The notes under the pieces were generated by a model. That model was not told the DNA's origin, ran no database searches, and saw nothing but the letters and a program-made list of their open reading frames with translations. Both the position numbers and the translations under genes were made by a program. A stretch of 64,000 nt of DNA from Singulisphaera sp. (GTDB lineage Bacteria > Planctomycetota > Planctomycetia > Isosphaerales > Isosphaeraceae), in contig DAIDJG010000013.1 of the NCBI GenBank assembly GCA_027451445.1, positions 1 to 64,000 of the forward strand. Direction: 5' to 3'. Below are positions 44,730 through 52,782 of this stretch, piece after piece; within the stretch, counting starts at the first letter, position 1, and every line of letters starts with the position of its first letter.

Positions 44730-45677
44730 ATGACCGTTTCCAGTGATCACGATCGGCCGAAAGATGGTATCGACCGCCGCGGGTTCCTTGAATGCATGAC
44801 GTGGGCGGGGACGGGATTGTTGTGGACGCTCGCGGGCGTGCCGGGTTCGCGCGCGTTCGGACAGGCCCCGGCCGCGAAAAAAGGAGGCTTTACATTTGCC
44901 CAGATCAGTGACAGCCACATCGGATTCGGCAAGGAGCCGTACAAGAACAGTGTGGTTGCGACCCTCGAACAGACCGTCGCGCGGATCAACGCATTGCCCG
45001 AGAAACCGGAATTCCTGATCCACACGGGCGACCTCACCCATCTCTCAACCGCCAAGGAGTTCGACACGGTTTCCGAGATCCTCAAAGGGGTGAAGGTCAG
45101 CTCAATCTTCTGTGTGCCGGGTGAGCACGACGTGGTTGGCGACTCGTCGGAGTATCTCAAGCGCTTCGGCAAAGGGACCCAGGGTGAAGGCTGGTACAGC
45201 TTCGACCATCATGGGGTCCATTTTGTGGGGCTCGTCAATGTTGCGAGCCAGGGGACGGACAAGGGGCTTGGCGTTCTGGGCACCGAGCAGCTCACATGGC
45301 TCAAGAACGACCTGTCAGGAAAGGGCTCGAGCATGCCGATCGTCGTGTTCGGGCACGTTCCGCTTTGGACCGTCTACCCAGAATGGGGATGGGGGACCGA
45401 AGACGGCCTGCAGGCGCTGGGTTTCCTCAAGCGCTTTGGATCCGTCACCGTGCTCAACGGCCATATCCATCAGACGCTCCAAAAGGTCGAAGGCCACATG
45501 ACGTTCCACACGGCACGTTCCACCGCCTTCCCTCAACCGGCGCCCGGCAAGGCTCCAGCACCTGGACCCATGAAGAACATCCCGGCCGAGAAGCTTCGGA
45601 GCTTCTTGGGGCTGGCGAGCGTGACTTATCGTGAAGGTCGTAGAGAGTTAGCCATCACGGATGCGACTCTTGGCTGA
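44730..45677 (+). CDS. Tat-exported metallophosphoesterase
   Basis: 315 residues from ATG 44730, with AGGA nine bases upstream; ATG 44721 is too close to that site. The N-terminus has D-R-R-G-F-L-E, a twin-arginine signal, followed by a hydrophobic stretch ending S-R-A-F-G-Q. Metallophosphoesterase metal ligands appear in order: D-S-H-I-G, H-T-G-D-L-T-H, G-E-H-D (in place of GNHD), F-G-H-V-P and N-G-H-I-H. It should act in the periplasm on a phosphoester. Stands about 190 bases after the J-domain gene. Confidence 0.9.
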   Translation: MTVSSDHDRPKDGIDRRGFLECMTWAGTGLLWTLAGVPGSRAFGQAPAAKKGGFTFAQISDSHIGFGKEPYKNSVVATLEQTVARINALPEKPEFLIHTGDLTHLSTAKEFDTVSEILKGVKVSSIFCVPGEHDVVGDSSEYLKRFGKGTQGEGWYSFDHHGVHFVGLVNVASQGTDKGLGVLGTEQLTWLKNDLSGKGSSMPIVVFGHVPLWTVYPEWGWGTEDGLQALGFLKRFGSVTVLNGHIHQTLQKVEGHMTFHTARSTAFPQPAPGKAPAPGPMKNIPAEKLRSFLGLASVTYREGRRELAITDATLG

Positions 45678-45754
45678 TTTCGCGGTATTCTCCAGGTCGC
45701 CGGACGGGCCTGGCGTCTCTCCAACACGCACGACCGAGGTTCGCAGCGCGACGA

Positions 45755-46792
45755 TTGAGCACGATCGTGGACCGCAACGGACAATCGAACGAACCGGAAG
45801 CCGTCAGCGATGAGGAGCTGATGAGCCGGCTGGCCGAAGGCGAAGAGGATGCCCTCGGCCAGCTCCACGGCCGCTACGCGCCTTTAATCTTCGGACTGGC
45901 GGCGCGATCAGTGGGACGCGCGTCGGCCGAGGAGATCGTCCAGGACGTCTTTGTCGCCATTTGGCGCAAATCCCCAACGTTCAACCCGGTGAAGGGTAGC
46001 TTTCGTTCGTGGGTGCTCCGAATCGCCCACCTTCGTGTGCTCAACGAACTGCGAACGCGAGGCCGGCGCCCGAAGGTTGGTGCGGATCCCGGCGGACTAC
46101 AACTCGGCGACGTCCCCGAGCCGGGCCCCGGCCCGGAGGAGGCTGCGTGGCTCGACCATCGTCGCGATATCGTGCGCGCCGCCGTCGACGCTCTGCCGCC
46201 GTCTCAGCGTCAGGCGCTTCGTCTCGCGTTCCTGGAAGACCTTACGCACCAGCAGATCGCCGACTTCTTGAACCTTCCTCTCGGGACCGCCAAGACGCGT
46301 ATTCGCTCCGGTTTACAGAGTTTGCGATCCCGCCTCGCGCCGGTTGTGGCTCTCACCCTGCTCCTTGCCGCACTGCTCACAACGATCATCGTTCGCGATC
46401 GAATGCTGCGAACGACGCTCCGGAGAGATGAAGCCGCACTTCGTCTCGTCACGTCCAGCGATGTCGTCCCGCGTCGCCTCGTCGCTGCTCCGGGGATACC
46501 GGCTGAGGCCCACGGCAATTACCGGGGTCGCGCCGGGGTTTCGATGGCCGTATTGACGGTCTCCCATTTGCGGCGTGCGTCTGCCGGGCGTGTGTATCGT
46601 GCATGGGGAAGGTTCGGTGACGATTGGTACCATCTAGGCGATCTGAGTCCCAACGCCGACGGCAGCGCTCTCATCGTCTGTGAAGGGGCCCATTTGGCCG
46701 GGCCGCCAACCGCCTTGAAAGTGACTTTGGAGCCGGTCCAAACGCGTCCAAACGCGAGCACGCCGCCCGTCATCGTATGGCCCAGTCCGTAG
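45755..46792 (+). CDS. ECF-type sigma factor fused to a membrane helix and RskA-like anti-sigma C-domain
   Basis: 345 residues, start TTG 45755 (GTG 45767 also possible). Sigma region 2 at about 40-105 (G-Q-L-H-G-R-Y-A-P-L-I-F, A-E-E-I-V-Q-D-V-F-V-A-I-W-R) and region 4 at about 135-190 (L-P-P-S-Q-R-Q-A-L-R-L, L-T-H-Q-Q-I-A-D-F, L-G-T-A-K-T-R-I-R-S-G) make a normal ECF sigma. A single membrane helix (about 195-213) follows, then a beta-rich domain whose V-Y-R-A-W-G, A-L-K-V-T-L-E-P and T-P-P-V endings match the C-terminal domain of RskA-type anti-sigma factors. The anti-sigma's sigma-binding zinc domain is absent. Confidence 0.85.
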   Translation: MSTIVDRNGQSNEPEAVSDEELMSRLAEGEEDALGQLHGRYAPLIFGLAARSVGRASAEEIVQDVFVAIWRKSPTFNPVKGSFRSWVLRIAHLRVLNELRTRGRRPKVGADPGGLQLGDVPEPGPGPEEAAWLDHRRDIVRAAVDALPPSQRQALRLAFLEDLTHQQIADFLNLPLGTAKTRIRSGLQSLRSRLAPVVALTLLLAALLTTIIVRDRMLRTTLRRDEAALRLVTSSDVVPRRLVAAPGIPAEAHGNYRGRAGVSMAVLTVSHLRRASAGRVYRAWGRFGDDWYHLGDLSPNADGSALIVCEGAHLAGPPTALKVTLEPVQTRPNASTPPVIVWPSP

Positions 46793-47271
46793 TTCTCGGA
46801 GGCGATGCGTTTGAGAACCCGGGGGCCATGCCTTTTAGCTCACGATCCGTTTTCCAGGGAATTGCGCTCGAAAGGCGACAAGGTGCTGTCCTGGGATCCC
46901 CATATAGTGGACCCCGAACGATGGACCACTCGGGCCACCTACATTGTTAAGGCTTTCCCCGGTCAGCGCGAAACCCCATAACAGCCCCGCGCACTCCACA
47001 CCCTTCCGATTCGTTTGGATGAACGGTTTCGCACGCCAGATTAAAACTTCTGTGCGCCCGCCACTTGCGGCTCGCAAAGTTTCGGGGTTTTCAAAAAAGT
47101 CTCAAGTGGGAATAATCCGCACGCTCGATCACTTCGCGACTCATTTCCTTGAAGTTTCCGCGATCGACTGACGACACGTTCGAGTCCGGCGCTCCTCCCA
47201 CGCACGCAAGCGTTCGGGGTGCGTACCGAGTGATCGCTGTGCGTACTCGCAGTCTTCGAGCAAGGAGTCTC
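46793..47271. other. Gene-free gap before the beta-helix gene
   Basis: 479 bases without a supported gene. It includes paired TGGACC strings near 46910-46925 and a GTTTCGGGGTTTTC stretch near 47080 like the hairpin strings at 33320-33420. The end is the leader of the gene at 47272, with AAGGAG 4 bases before its ATG. Confidence 0.4.
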
Positions 47272-50268
47272 ATGAATTCCCGTAAGTGGCGAGATTGGCT
47301 CAGCCCGGCACTCGGCTCGGGTGCAGGTCGGCCCGCACCGGCAAAGCGAAGCTGTGTGCTGCGCTGCGACTGGGAAGAGTGTGAACCTCGCGCGCTCATG
47401 TCGCTCGCGATCGATAGTGTCACGATCGCGAAGCCCGAAACGGGTTCGTCCTCCTTCGCGAATTTCACGGTCACGGAGAGTCAGCCAAATCTCAGCCAAA
47501 CCGTCGCTGTTCAGTATATGACCGAGGATGGGACGGCGAAGTCAGGGAACGATTACTCGAAAGTCCAGGGTACTCTCACGTTTGCGCCCGGGGTAACCGC
47601 CCAGAGTTTTTCCGTGCCGATTCTCGGCAACTCGACAGCGACGTCGGATACGACATTCAGCGTCCAACTGATCGACCCAGTGAACGACACGGTCGATTCG
47701 TCGGCGGCCGTCGGGACGGCTACGATCAACGTTGGAACACCGAGTAATTCGCAAGCCCCGTCACCAAGCTCGTCACAAACAGCCAGCACGACGAGCACGC
47801 CTCAGGCGTCGGATCCGCCAAGCAACTCATCGCCCGCTTCCCAGACCGGTTCAACTACATCCTCGGCACCCGTCGCTGTGACCCAGCCAAATCCGCCGCC
47901 GTCAACGGGTAGCAGCACCCAGCCTTCCGCCGATTCCTCGGCGCCTCCGGCGGGCTCGGACTCGTCTTCAGCGCCTGCGGCCGCAACCCAGTCGAACTCG
48001 ACATCCTCAACGAGTAGCAGCGCCCAGCCCGCGGCCGGTTCCTCCACAACGACCCCCGCCAGCACGCCGTCAACGACTCCAACGACGACGTCCCCAAATG
48101 GTTCTGAAGCGCCGACGTCATCGAGCTCGTTGCACACTTCTCCGACAAACTCCGCGCCGCCTTCGATCAGCGTGGCGCCAACATCCTCGCCCGATATCAC
48201 AGCGAACGACTCGCCAGCGCCCCCGATCACGGGAAGTAGCATCTCGATTAACAACGTGAGCGTTCCCTTGCCGGCGTCGGGAACGGCGACAGCGATGTTT
48301 ACCGTGGCACTGTCACAGCCGAACCTGGAGCAGACGATTACCGTCGCGTACGCCACTGCGGACGGCACCGCGAAGGCTGGGATCAATTACACGCCAGAGA
48401 GCGGAACCCTCACCTTTTCCCCGGGCGAATCCACCGCGACGATCAGTGTTCCCGTGTTGTCCAGTACGCTTACGGTTTCGAACCCGTCGTTCTTCGTGAA
48501 CCTGAGCGCACCGAACAACGCGACGATCTCACAGGGCCAGGGCGTCGGCACGATCGTCGGACAGGCGGTCAATCCCCTGGTCGTGACAAATACGAACGAC
48601 AGTGGCCTGGGCTCGTTGCGCAATGCGATTGAGTTCGCGGACGCAAATCCGAGCAACAACCCCATCACATTCGCTATCAACATTGCGGGCTCCGGTCCAT
48701 TCATAATCCAGCCGCGGTCACCGCTGCCGGCGATCACCCACCCGCTCACGATCGATGCCACCACTCAGCCCGGTTACGAAGGGACACCGGTCGTCGTTCT
48801 CGATGGGTCCCAGGCTGGCAGTCAGGCCAATGGCCTGTACATCACCGGCGGCGGCAGCACGGTCAAAGGTTTGACGATCGAGCGCTTCTCCGGTTCGGGG
48901 GTACAACTCCAGACAGGCGGCGGAAACACCGTCGTAGGCGACAACATCGGCACCAACGCATCAGGCGGGGTAGGCCTGGGCAACGCGATCGACGGGGTTC
49001 TCATCGCGGACTCGTCGAACAACACGATAGGCGGGATAGGCGCCGGCACTGCCAACGTGATCTCTGGGAATAGCATCGTGGGCGTGCGAATCCTCGGATC
49101 CGATTCGACGGGTAATGTCGTCGAGGGGAACTTCATTGGGACCAGCCCCCTTGGCTCGGCTGCGCTTGGGAATAAGACGGACGGCGTATTCGTGGACGGT
49201 GCGCCCGGCAACACGATCGGTGGCCAAAGCGCTGCGGCCCGGAACGTGATCTCGGGCAACGGTGCGGTCGGGGTCCAGATTGACGGCGCAACGGGCCTCG
49301 GCAACCTCGTCGAGGGGAATTACATCGGCACGGACGCGAGTGGCACCAACGCGCTCGGCAACGCGTTCGATGGAGTGTTTCTCAATGGCTCAGCGAGCAA
49401 CACCATCGGCGGGACGGCGCCCTCGGCCCGCAACGTCATCTCGGCCAACCAACTGACTGGCGTCCGGATCACGGGCAGCGGCGCGACGGACAATCTCATT
49501 CTCAACAATCTGATTGGGACGGACAGCGCGGGAACCGCCGCATTGGGCAATCGCTTCGACGGCGTGTTCATCAACGGGGCGCCGGGCAACGTCGTTGGCG
49601 GCACAACGACAAACGCCCGTAACGTGATCTCGGGAAATGGTTCAGTCGGCGTGCAAATCTTCTCGCCTTCGGCGACCGGCAACCAGCTTGTCGGCAACTT
49701 CATTGGCACCGATATCTCAGGTCTGGCGGCACTCGGCAACGGCCGGGACGGTGTCTTTGTGAATGACGCGCCGTCGAACTCAATCGGCGGGAGTGTCGCC
49801 GGATCGCAAAACGTGATCTCGGCCAACGGTCAGGTCGGACTTCAACTCTTCGGACGCGGGGCATCGGGAAACGTCGTGCAAGGAAATCTGATCGGCACCG
49901 GCGTCGACGGCATCACGGCGCTCGGCAACGAGTTCGGACTCTTCATCAATGGTGCGCCCAGGAACACCATCGGCGGTCCCGGCGCGGCCCAGAACACGAT
50001 CACGAACAACACGCACACAGACATCGTGCAAAACAACACTCCAAAAGCCGCTGCCGCCAAAGCGGCAGAGCAACCACAAACGACGGTCCATCCACGTCCC
50101 GCGAAACACACGAAGGCGAGCCAATCGGCAACGAATCAAGAAGCAACGAGCATTCTCAATTCACTTGGTCTCAGTTCAAGTTCCAAGGCGAGCAAGGCGG
50201 CCACTCGCGCGGCGCGGGCTCTCGCGGCACTTTCTCGCAACGCTGGCAACGAACAGGGCGCAACTTGA
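47272..50268 (+). CDS. Surface protein: LEPR-XLL-like signal, two Calx-beta domains, Ser/Thr/Pro linker, right-handed beta-helix
   Basis: 998 residues from ATG 47272 with AAGGAG upstream; a start at 47149 would precede the conserved signal by far. E-C-E-P-R-A-L-M-S (about residues 36-44) is a LEPR-XLL-type N-terminal signal. Calx-beta domains lie at about 49-155 and 322-430, each with D-G-T-A-K-x-G...D/N-Y and G-T-L-T-F-x-P-G. Between them is a long Ser/Thr/Pro/Ala linker. From about 434 a CSLREA-like T-N-D-S-G-x-G-S-L-R start leads into about seven beta-helix repeats with N-V-I-S-G-N, G-N-F-I-G-T and G-N-T-I-G-G turns. The stop is fused to the next gene's start (TTGA). Confidence 0.88.
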   Translation: MNSRKWRDWLSPALGSGAGRPAPAKRSCVLRCDWEECEPRALMSLAIDSVTIAKPETGSSSFANFTVTESQPNLSQTVAVQYMTEDGTAKSGNDYSKVQGTLTFAPGVTAQSFSVPILGNSTATSDTTFSVQLIDPVNDTVDSSAAVGTATINVGTPSNSQAPSPSSSQTASTTSTPQASDPPSNSSPASQTGSTTSSAPVAVTQPNPPPSTGSSTQPSADSSAPPAGSDSSSAPAAATQSNSTSSTSSSAQPAAGSSTTTPASTPSTTPTTTSPNGSEAPTSSSSLHTSPTNSAPPSISVAPTSSPDITANDSPAPPITGSSISINNVSVPLPASGTATAMFTVALSQPNLEQTITVAYATADGTAKAGINYTPESGTLTFSPGESTATISVPVLSSTLTVSNPSFFVNLSAPNNATISQGQGVGTIVGQAVNPLVVTNTNDSGLGSLRNAIEFADANPSNNPITFAINIAGSGPFIIQPRSPLPAITHPLTIDATTQPGYEGTPVVVLDGSQAGSQANGLYITGGGSTVKGLTIERFSGSGVQLQTGGGNTVVGDNIGTNASGGVGLGNAIDGVLIADSSNNTIGGIGAGTANVISGNSIVGVRILGSDSTGNVVEGNFIGTSPLGSAALGNKTDGVFVDGAPGNTIGGQSAAARNVISGNGAVGVQIDGATGLGNLVEGNYIGTDASGTNALGNAFDGVFLNGSASNTIGGTAPSARNVISANQLTGVRITGSGATDNLILNNLIGTDSAGTAALGNRFDGVFINGAPGNVVGGTTTNARNVISGNGSVGVQIFSPSATGNQLVGNFIGTDISGLAALGNGRDGVFVNDAPSNSIGGSVAGSQNVISANGQVGLQLFGRGASGNVVQGNLIGTGVDGITALGNEFGLFINGAPRNTIGGPGAAQNTITNNTHTDIVQNNTPKAAAAKAAEQPQTTVHPRPAKHTKASQSATNQEATSILNSLGLSSSSKASKAATRAARALAALSRNAGNEQGAT
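48900..50000 (+). repeat. Beta-helix coding repeats (~200 bp period)
   Basis: The codons for N-V-I-S-x-N followed by G-V-x-I, then G-N-x-I-G-T, then L-G-N-x-x-D-G-V-F and I-G-G recur about every 190-200 bases, for example N-V-I-S at about 49050, 49246, 49432, 49621 and 49810. Confidence 0.85.
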
Positions 50269-52703
50269 AACGTTCTCATCGGCGATCTCCTGGGGACCGC
50301 AAGAACGCCGGCCGGCTAAACTCCGGCCCGCTTGGCGGAGCGTCCCTGCGCAAGATCCTCAAGGGCGTTCTCGCTGTCATCGTCTGGACGTGCGCCACTT
50401 CTGCGGTGGAGGCGTCTGACCCGGTGGCGCGCCCCACTCCGGGCGTCCCTGGTGCGACGACTTCGTCGCCTGATACGCTTTCGGATCCCGCGAGCAATGA
50501 CACTTCCCGCAGCGCCGTGCCTCGTGGTCGACCCGTCGCCGACGCTCCGAAAAACCCCGCGATCAAACCATCGCGGCGACTGCCCGATGACGTCAACGCT
50601 GACCTCCCGAAGGCCGCCGATCCCTCTCGAACACAGCGCCCGCCCTACCGCGCCAATGTCGATTCTCCAACTAACGCGGCAACTACACCAGCGCAACGTT
50701 CTCCTTACGGACCGCGCAGCGACGCCCCAAGGGGTGCTCAACCTTCGCGGCCGCAACTCCCACCCCAGTTCACTCAGGGCGACACCCGAAGAAGCGATGA
50801 ATCCGGCGCGCAGCGACGCCCGCCGTATCGTCCGAACTCCAACGGTCCAAGTGATGGAGAGTTCCCACCCTCGAGACGCGTGCCTTACCGCGCTAACGCC
50901 GACGCGTCCGACGATGCTTGGCTCTCGCGGATGCGACGCCCACCCGACCGCGCTAACGCCGACGCATCCGACGCTACGGATTTCCCGCCGTCGCAACGCT
51001 CGCCGCGCAGCGCGGCCGTCGATACGACGGACGACGAACGGCTCTCGTGGACGCGACGGCCACCCTACCGCGTTAACGGCGATACCTCGAACGCTACGGA
51101 CTTCCCGCGATCGCAACGCGCTCCGGTCAGCGCTCACGCCGACACGTCGAATGACGAATGGCTCTCTCGGATGCGACGCCCGCCCTATCGAGCTAACGCT
51201 AATGCGTCAAATGACCCGGAACTTCCGCAATCGCCACGCCCGTCCTACCGCGTTGCTGGTGACGCATCCAACGTCAATGGACTCTCACGGCCGCGACGCC
51301 CTTCCTACTATCGTCCTGACGACGACGCACCAACCGACGACGACTTCACGCGGACGCAAGGTCCTTCGTCCCGCACCGCCAGTGACCTCCCGCAGGATGA
51401 ATACATAAGACGGGTCCAGATTCCCGAGGAATCGGGCGCTCCGCCGCCGAGAATGCCGGTGACGCGACGACCTACCGGCACATCGCGGCCACCGACGACC
51501 ACGACCCCGATCCCGCCATCGACCACTCAACCTGAGACGACATCCAATCAACCCTATAGCGAGGTCGCCCCCTCCGCGCCCGATACGATTGCGCCACCGA
51601 CGTCCGGGCTCGATTTCTCCAGGCTCAACACTCCCGGTGCGCTACAGCCCTCGGGCGTAGGCACAGGATCCGAAGACGTTGGTTTCAACTACTCGCCCAT
51701 GATGATCGGCGACCAGGCTCCTATGAGCGTCCATGCGCTCGCCTCGGCGGTGTTCCCCGGGATTCCTCCCGCGCCTGTCCCTGGCCAACCCCCAATTCCA
51801 CCCGCCCCGGGCGTGTCGCGCCAGCGGATTACGATCGCTGTCCCGTGGGCACGCGGGTTCAAGATCGCCGATAACCAGAGCCCTCGCCCACAGGACCGAT
51901 TCTTCTTTACGTTCAACTACTTTGATAATCTCGACAAGAGCATCAACAGCCGACTCGCTCCGACCTTCGGCGGTATGGCTGCGTACCGTTACCTGTTCGG
52001 CTACGAGAAGACGTTCTTTGATGGCAACGCCTCGATCGGCCTGCGTCTGCCGCTCGAAACCTTGACCGTGAACTCACGAGTCCCGGGTGGGGGCGGCGGC
52101 ACGAGCACAGCGCTCGGAAATCTCACCCTCTATTCGAAGGTGATGCTTCTGGAAAACCCTGCCAATGGCAACCTCCTCTCCGGCGGTTTGGCGGTGACCA
52201 TGCCGACCGGCCCCACCGCGTTCGGCGGTGCACCCGGGATCGCCGGCTTCCACGACGCCCAGGTACAGCCCTTCCTCGGCTACTACCGATCAAGCGGACG
52301 GTTCTACCTGCAGGGGTTCGAGGCGATCGATATTCCCACCGACCCCCATGACGTGACGATGCAGTACAACGACATTGGCATTGGATACTACCTCTACCGC
52401 AACTCCGACCCGAACGCGTTCGTGAGCGCCATCGCCCCCACGTTTGAGACTCATATCAACGTCCCCTTGAACCACGTCGGCGCATTTCGGCCGAACGATC
52501 CCGCAGGCACGCCGAATGTTGTAGACCTCACATTCGGCGTCAATCTCCTCCTACGGCAACGTTCGATGCTGACGTTCGCCTTCGTCAATCCCGTTACGGG
52601 TCCGCGGCCGTTCGACTTCGAGACCACGGTTCTGTTCAATTACTACTTCGGGCGCACGCGGGCCCGCCCCTCTAGCCTCACGCCGCCGCTCGGCGGAATG
52701 TGA
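50265..52703 (+). CDS. Exported protein with 20-residue Arg/Pro repeats and C-terminal outer-membrane-barrel-like domain
   Basis: 812 residues from TTG 50265, which overlaps the stop of the preceding gene (TTGA), so the two are coupled. A signal peptide (K-I-L-K-G-V-L-A-V-I-V-W-T-C-A-T-S-A) starts it. Residues about 125-365 are roughly 13 repeats of 20-21 residues, pattern R-R-P-P-Y-R-A-N-A-D-A-S-N/D-D-x-x-L-S-R. A Pro/Thr linker (about 375-440) leads to a C-terminal domain rich in alternating hydrophobic strands (F-F-F-T-F-N-Y-F, N-A-S-I-G-L-R-L-P, L-T-F-A-F-V-N-P) and ending in a strand (F-N-Y-Y-F-G-R) as beta-barrel proteins do. Porin-like role is inferred. Confidence 0.85.
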   Translation: MKRSHRRSPGDRKNAGRLNSGPLGGASLRKILKGVLAVIVWTCATSAVEASDPVARPTPGVPGATTSSPDTLSDPASNDTSRSAVPRGRPVADAPKNPAIKPSRRLPDDVNADLPKAADPSRTQRPPYRANVDSPTNAATTPAQRSPYGPRSDAPRGAQPSRPQLPPQFTQGDTRRSDESGAQRRPPYRPNSNGPSDGEFPPSRRVPYRANADASDDAWLSRMRRPPDRANADASDATDFPPSQRSPRSAAVDTTDDERLSWTRRPPYRVNGDTSNATDFPRSQRAPVSAHADTSNDEWLSRMRRPPYRANANASNDPELPQSPRPSYRVAGDASNVNGLSRPRRPSYYRPDDDAPTDDDFTRTQGPSSRTASDLPQDEYIRRVQIPEESGAPPPRMPVTRRPTGTSRPPTTTTPIPPSTTQPETTSNQPYSEVAPSAPDTIAPPTSGLDFSRLNTPGALQPSGVGTGSEDVGFNYSPMMIGDQAPMSVHALASAVFPGIPPAPVPGQPPIPPAPGVSRQRITIAVPWARGFKIADNQSPRPQDRFFFTFNYFDNLDKSINSRLAPTFGGMAAYRYLFGYEKTFFDGNASIGLRLPLETLTVNSRVPGGGGGTSTALGNLTLYSKVMLLENPANGNLLSGGLAVTMPTGPTAFGGAPGIAGFHDAQVQPFLGYYRSSGRFYLQGFEAIDIPTDPHDVTMQYNDIGIGYYLYRNSDPNAFVSAIAPTFETHINVPLNHVGAFRPNDPAGTPNVVDLTFGVNLLLRQRSMLTFAFVNPVTGPRPFDFETTVLFNYYFGRTRARPSSLTPPLGGM
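50635..51360 (+). repeat. 60-63 bp tandem repeats encoding Arg/Pro-rich units
   Basis: About a dozen copies of a unit encoding R-R-P-P-Y-R-A-N-A-D-A-S-x, recognisable as cgacgcccaccctaccgcg-type strings near 50810, 50935, 51055, 51175 and 51235. The copies are better conserved in DNA in the middle of the array. Confidence 0.85.
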
Positions 52704-52782
52704 TCGTTCGCGGACTGATCTTGTCCCCTCGTCGGGCGAACACGGTTCGGCCCGACCCTAAACCGGGGCGCTGATCGCACCG

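Noticed and set aside
46835-47077. Leftward 80-codon ORF
   Set aside because: Short, no ribosome site, no family; left as part of the gap.
50635-51360. The 60-bp repeats as a CRISPR-like array
   Set aside because: They are in-frame, uninterrupted coding repeats with no unique spacers.
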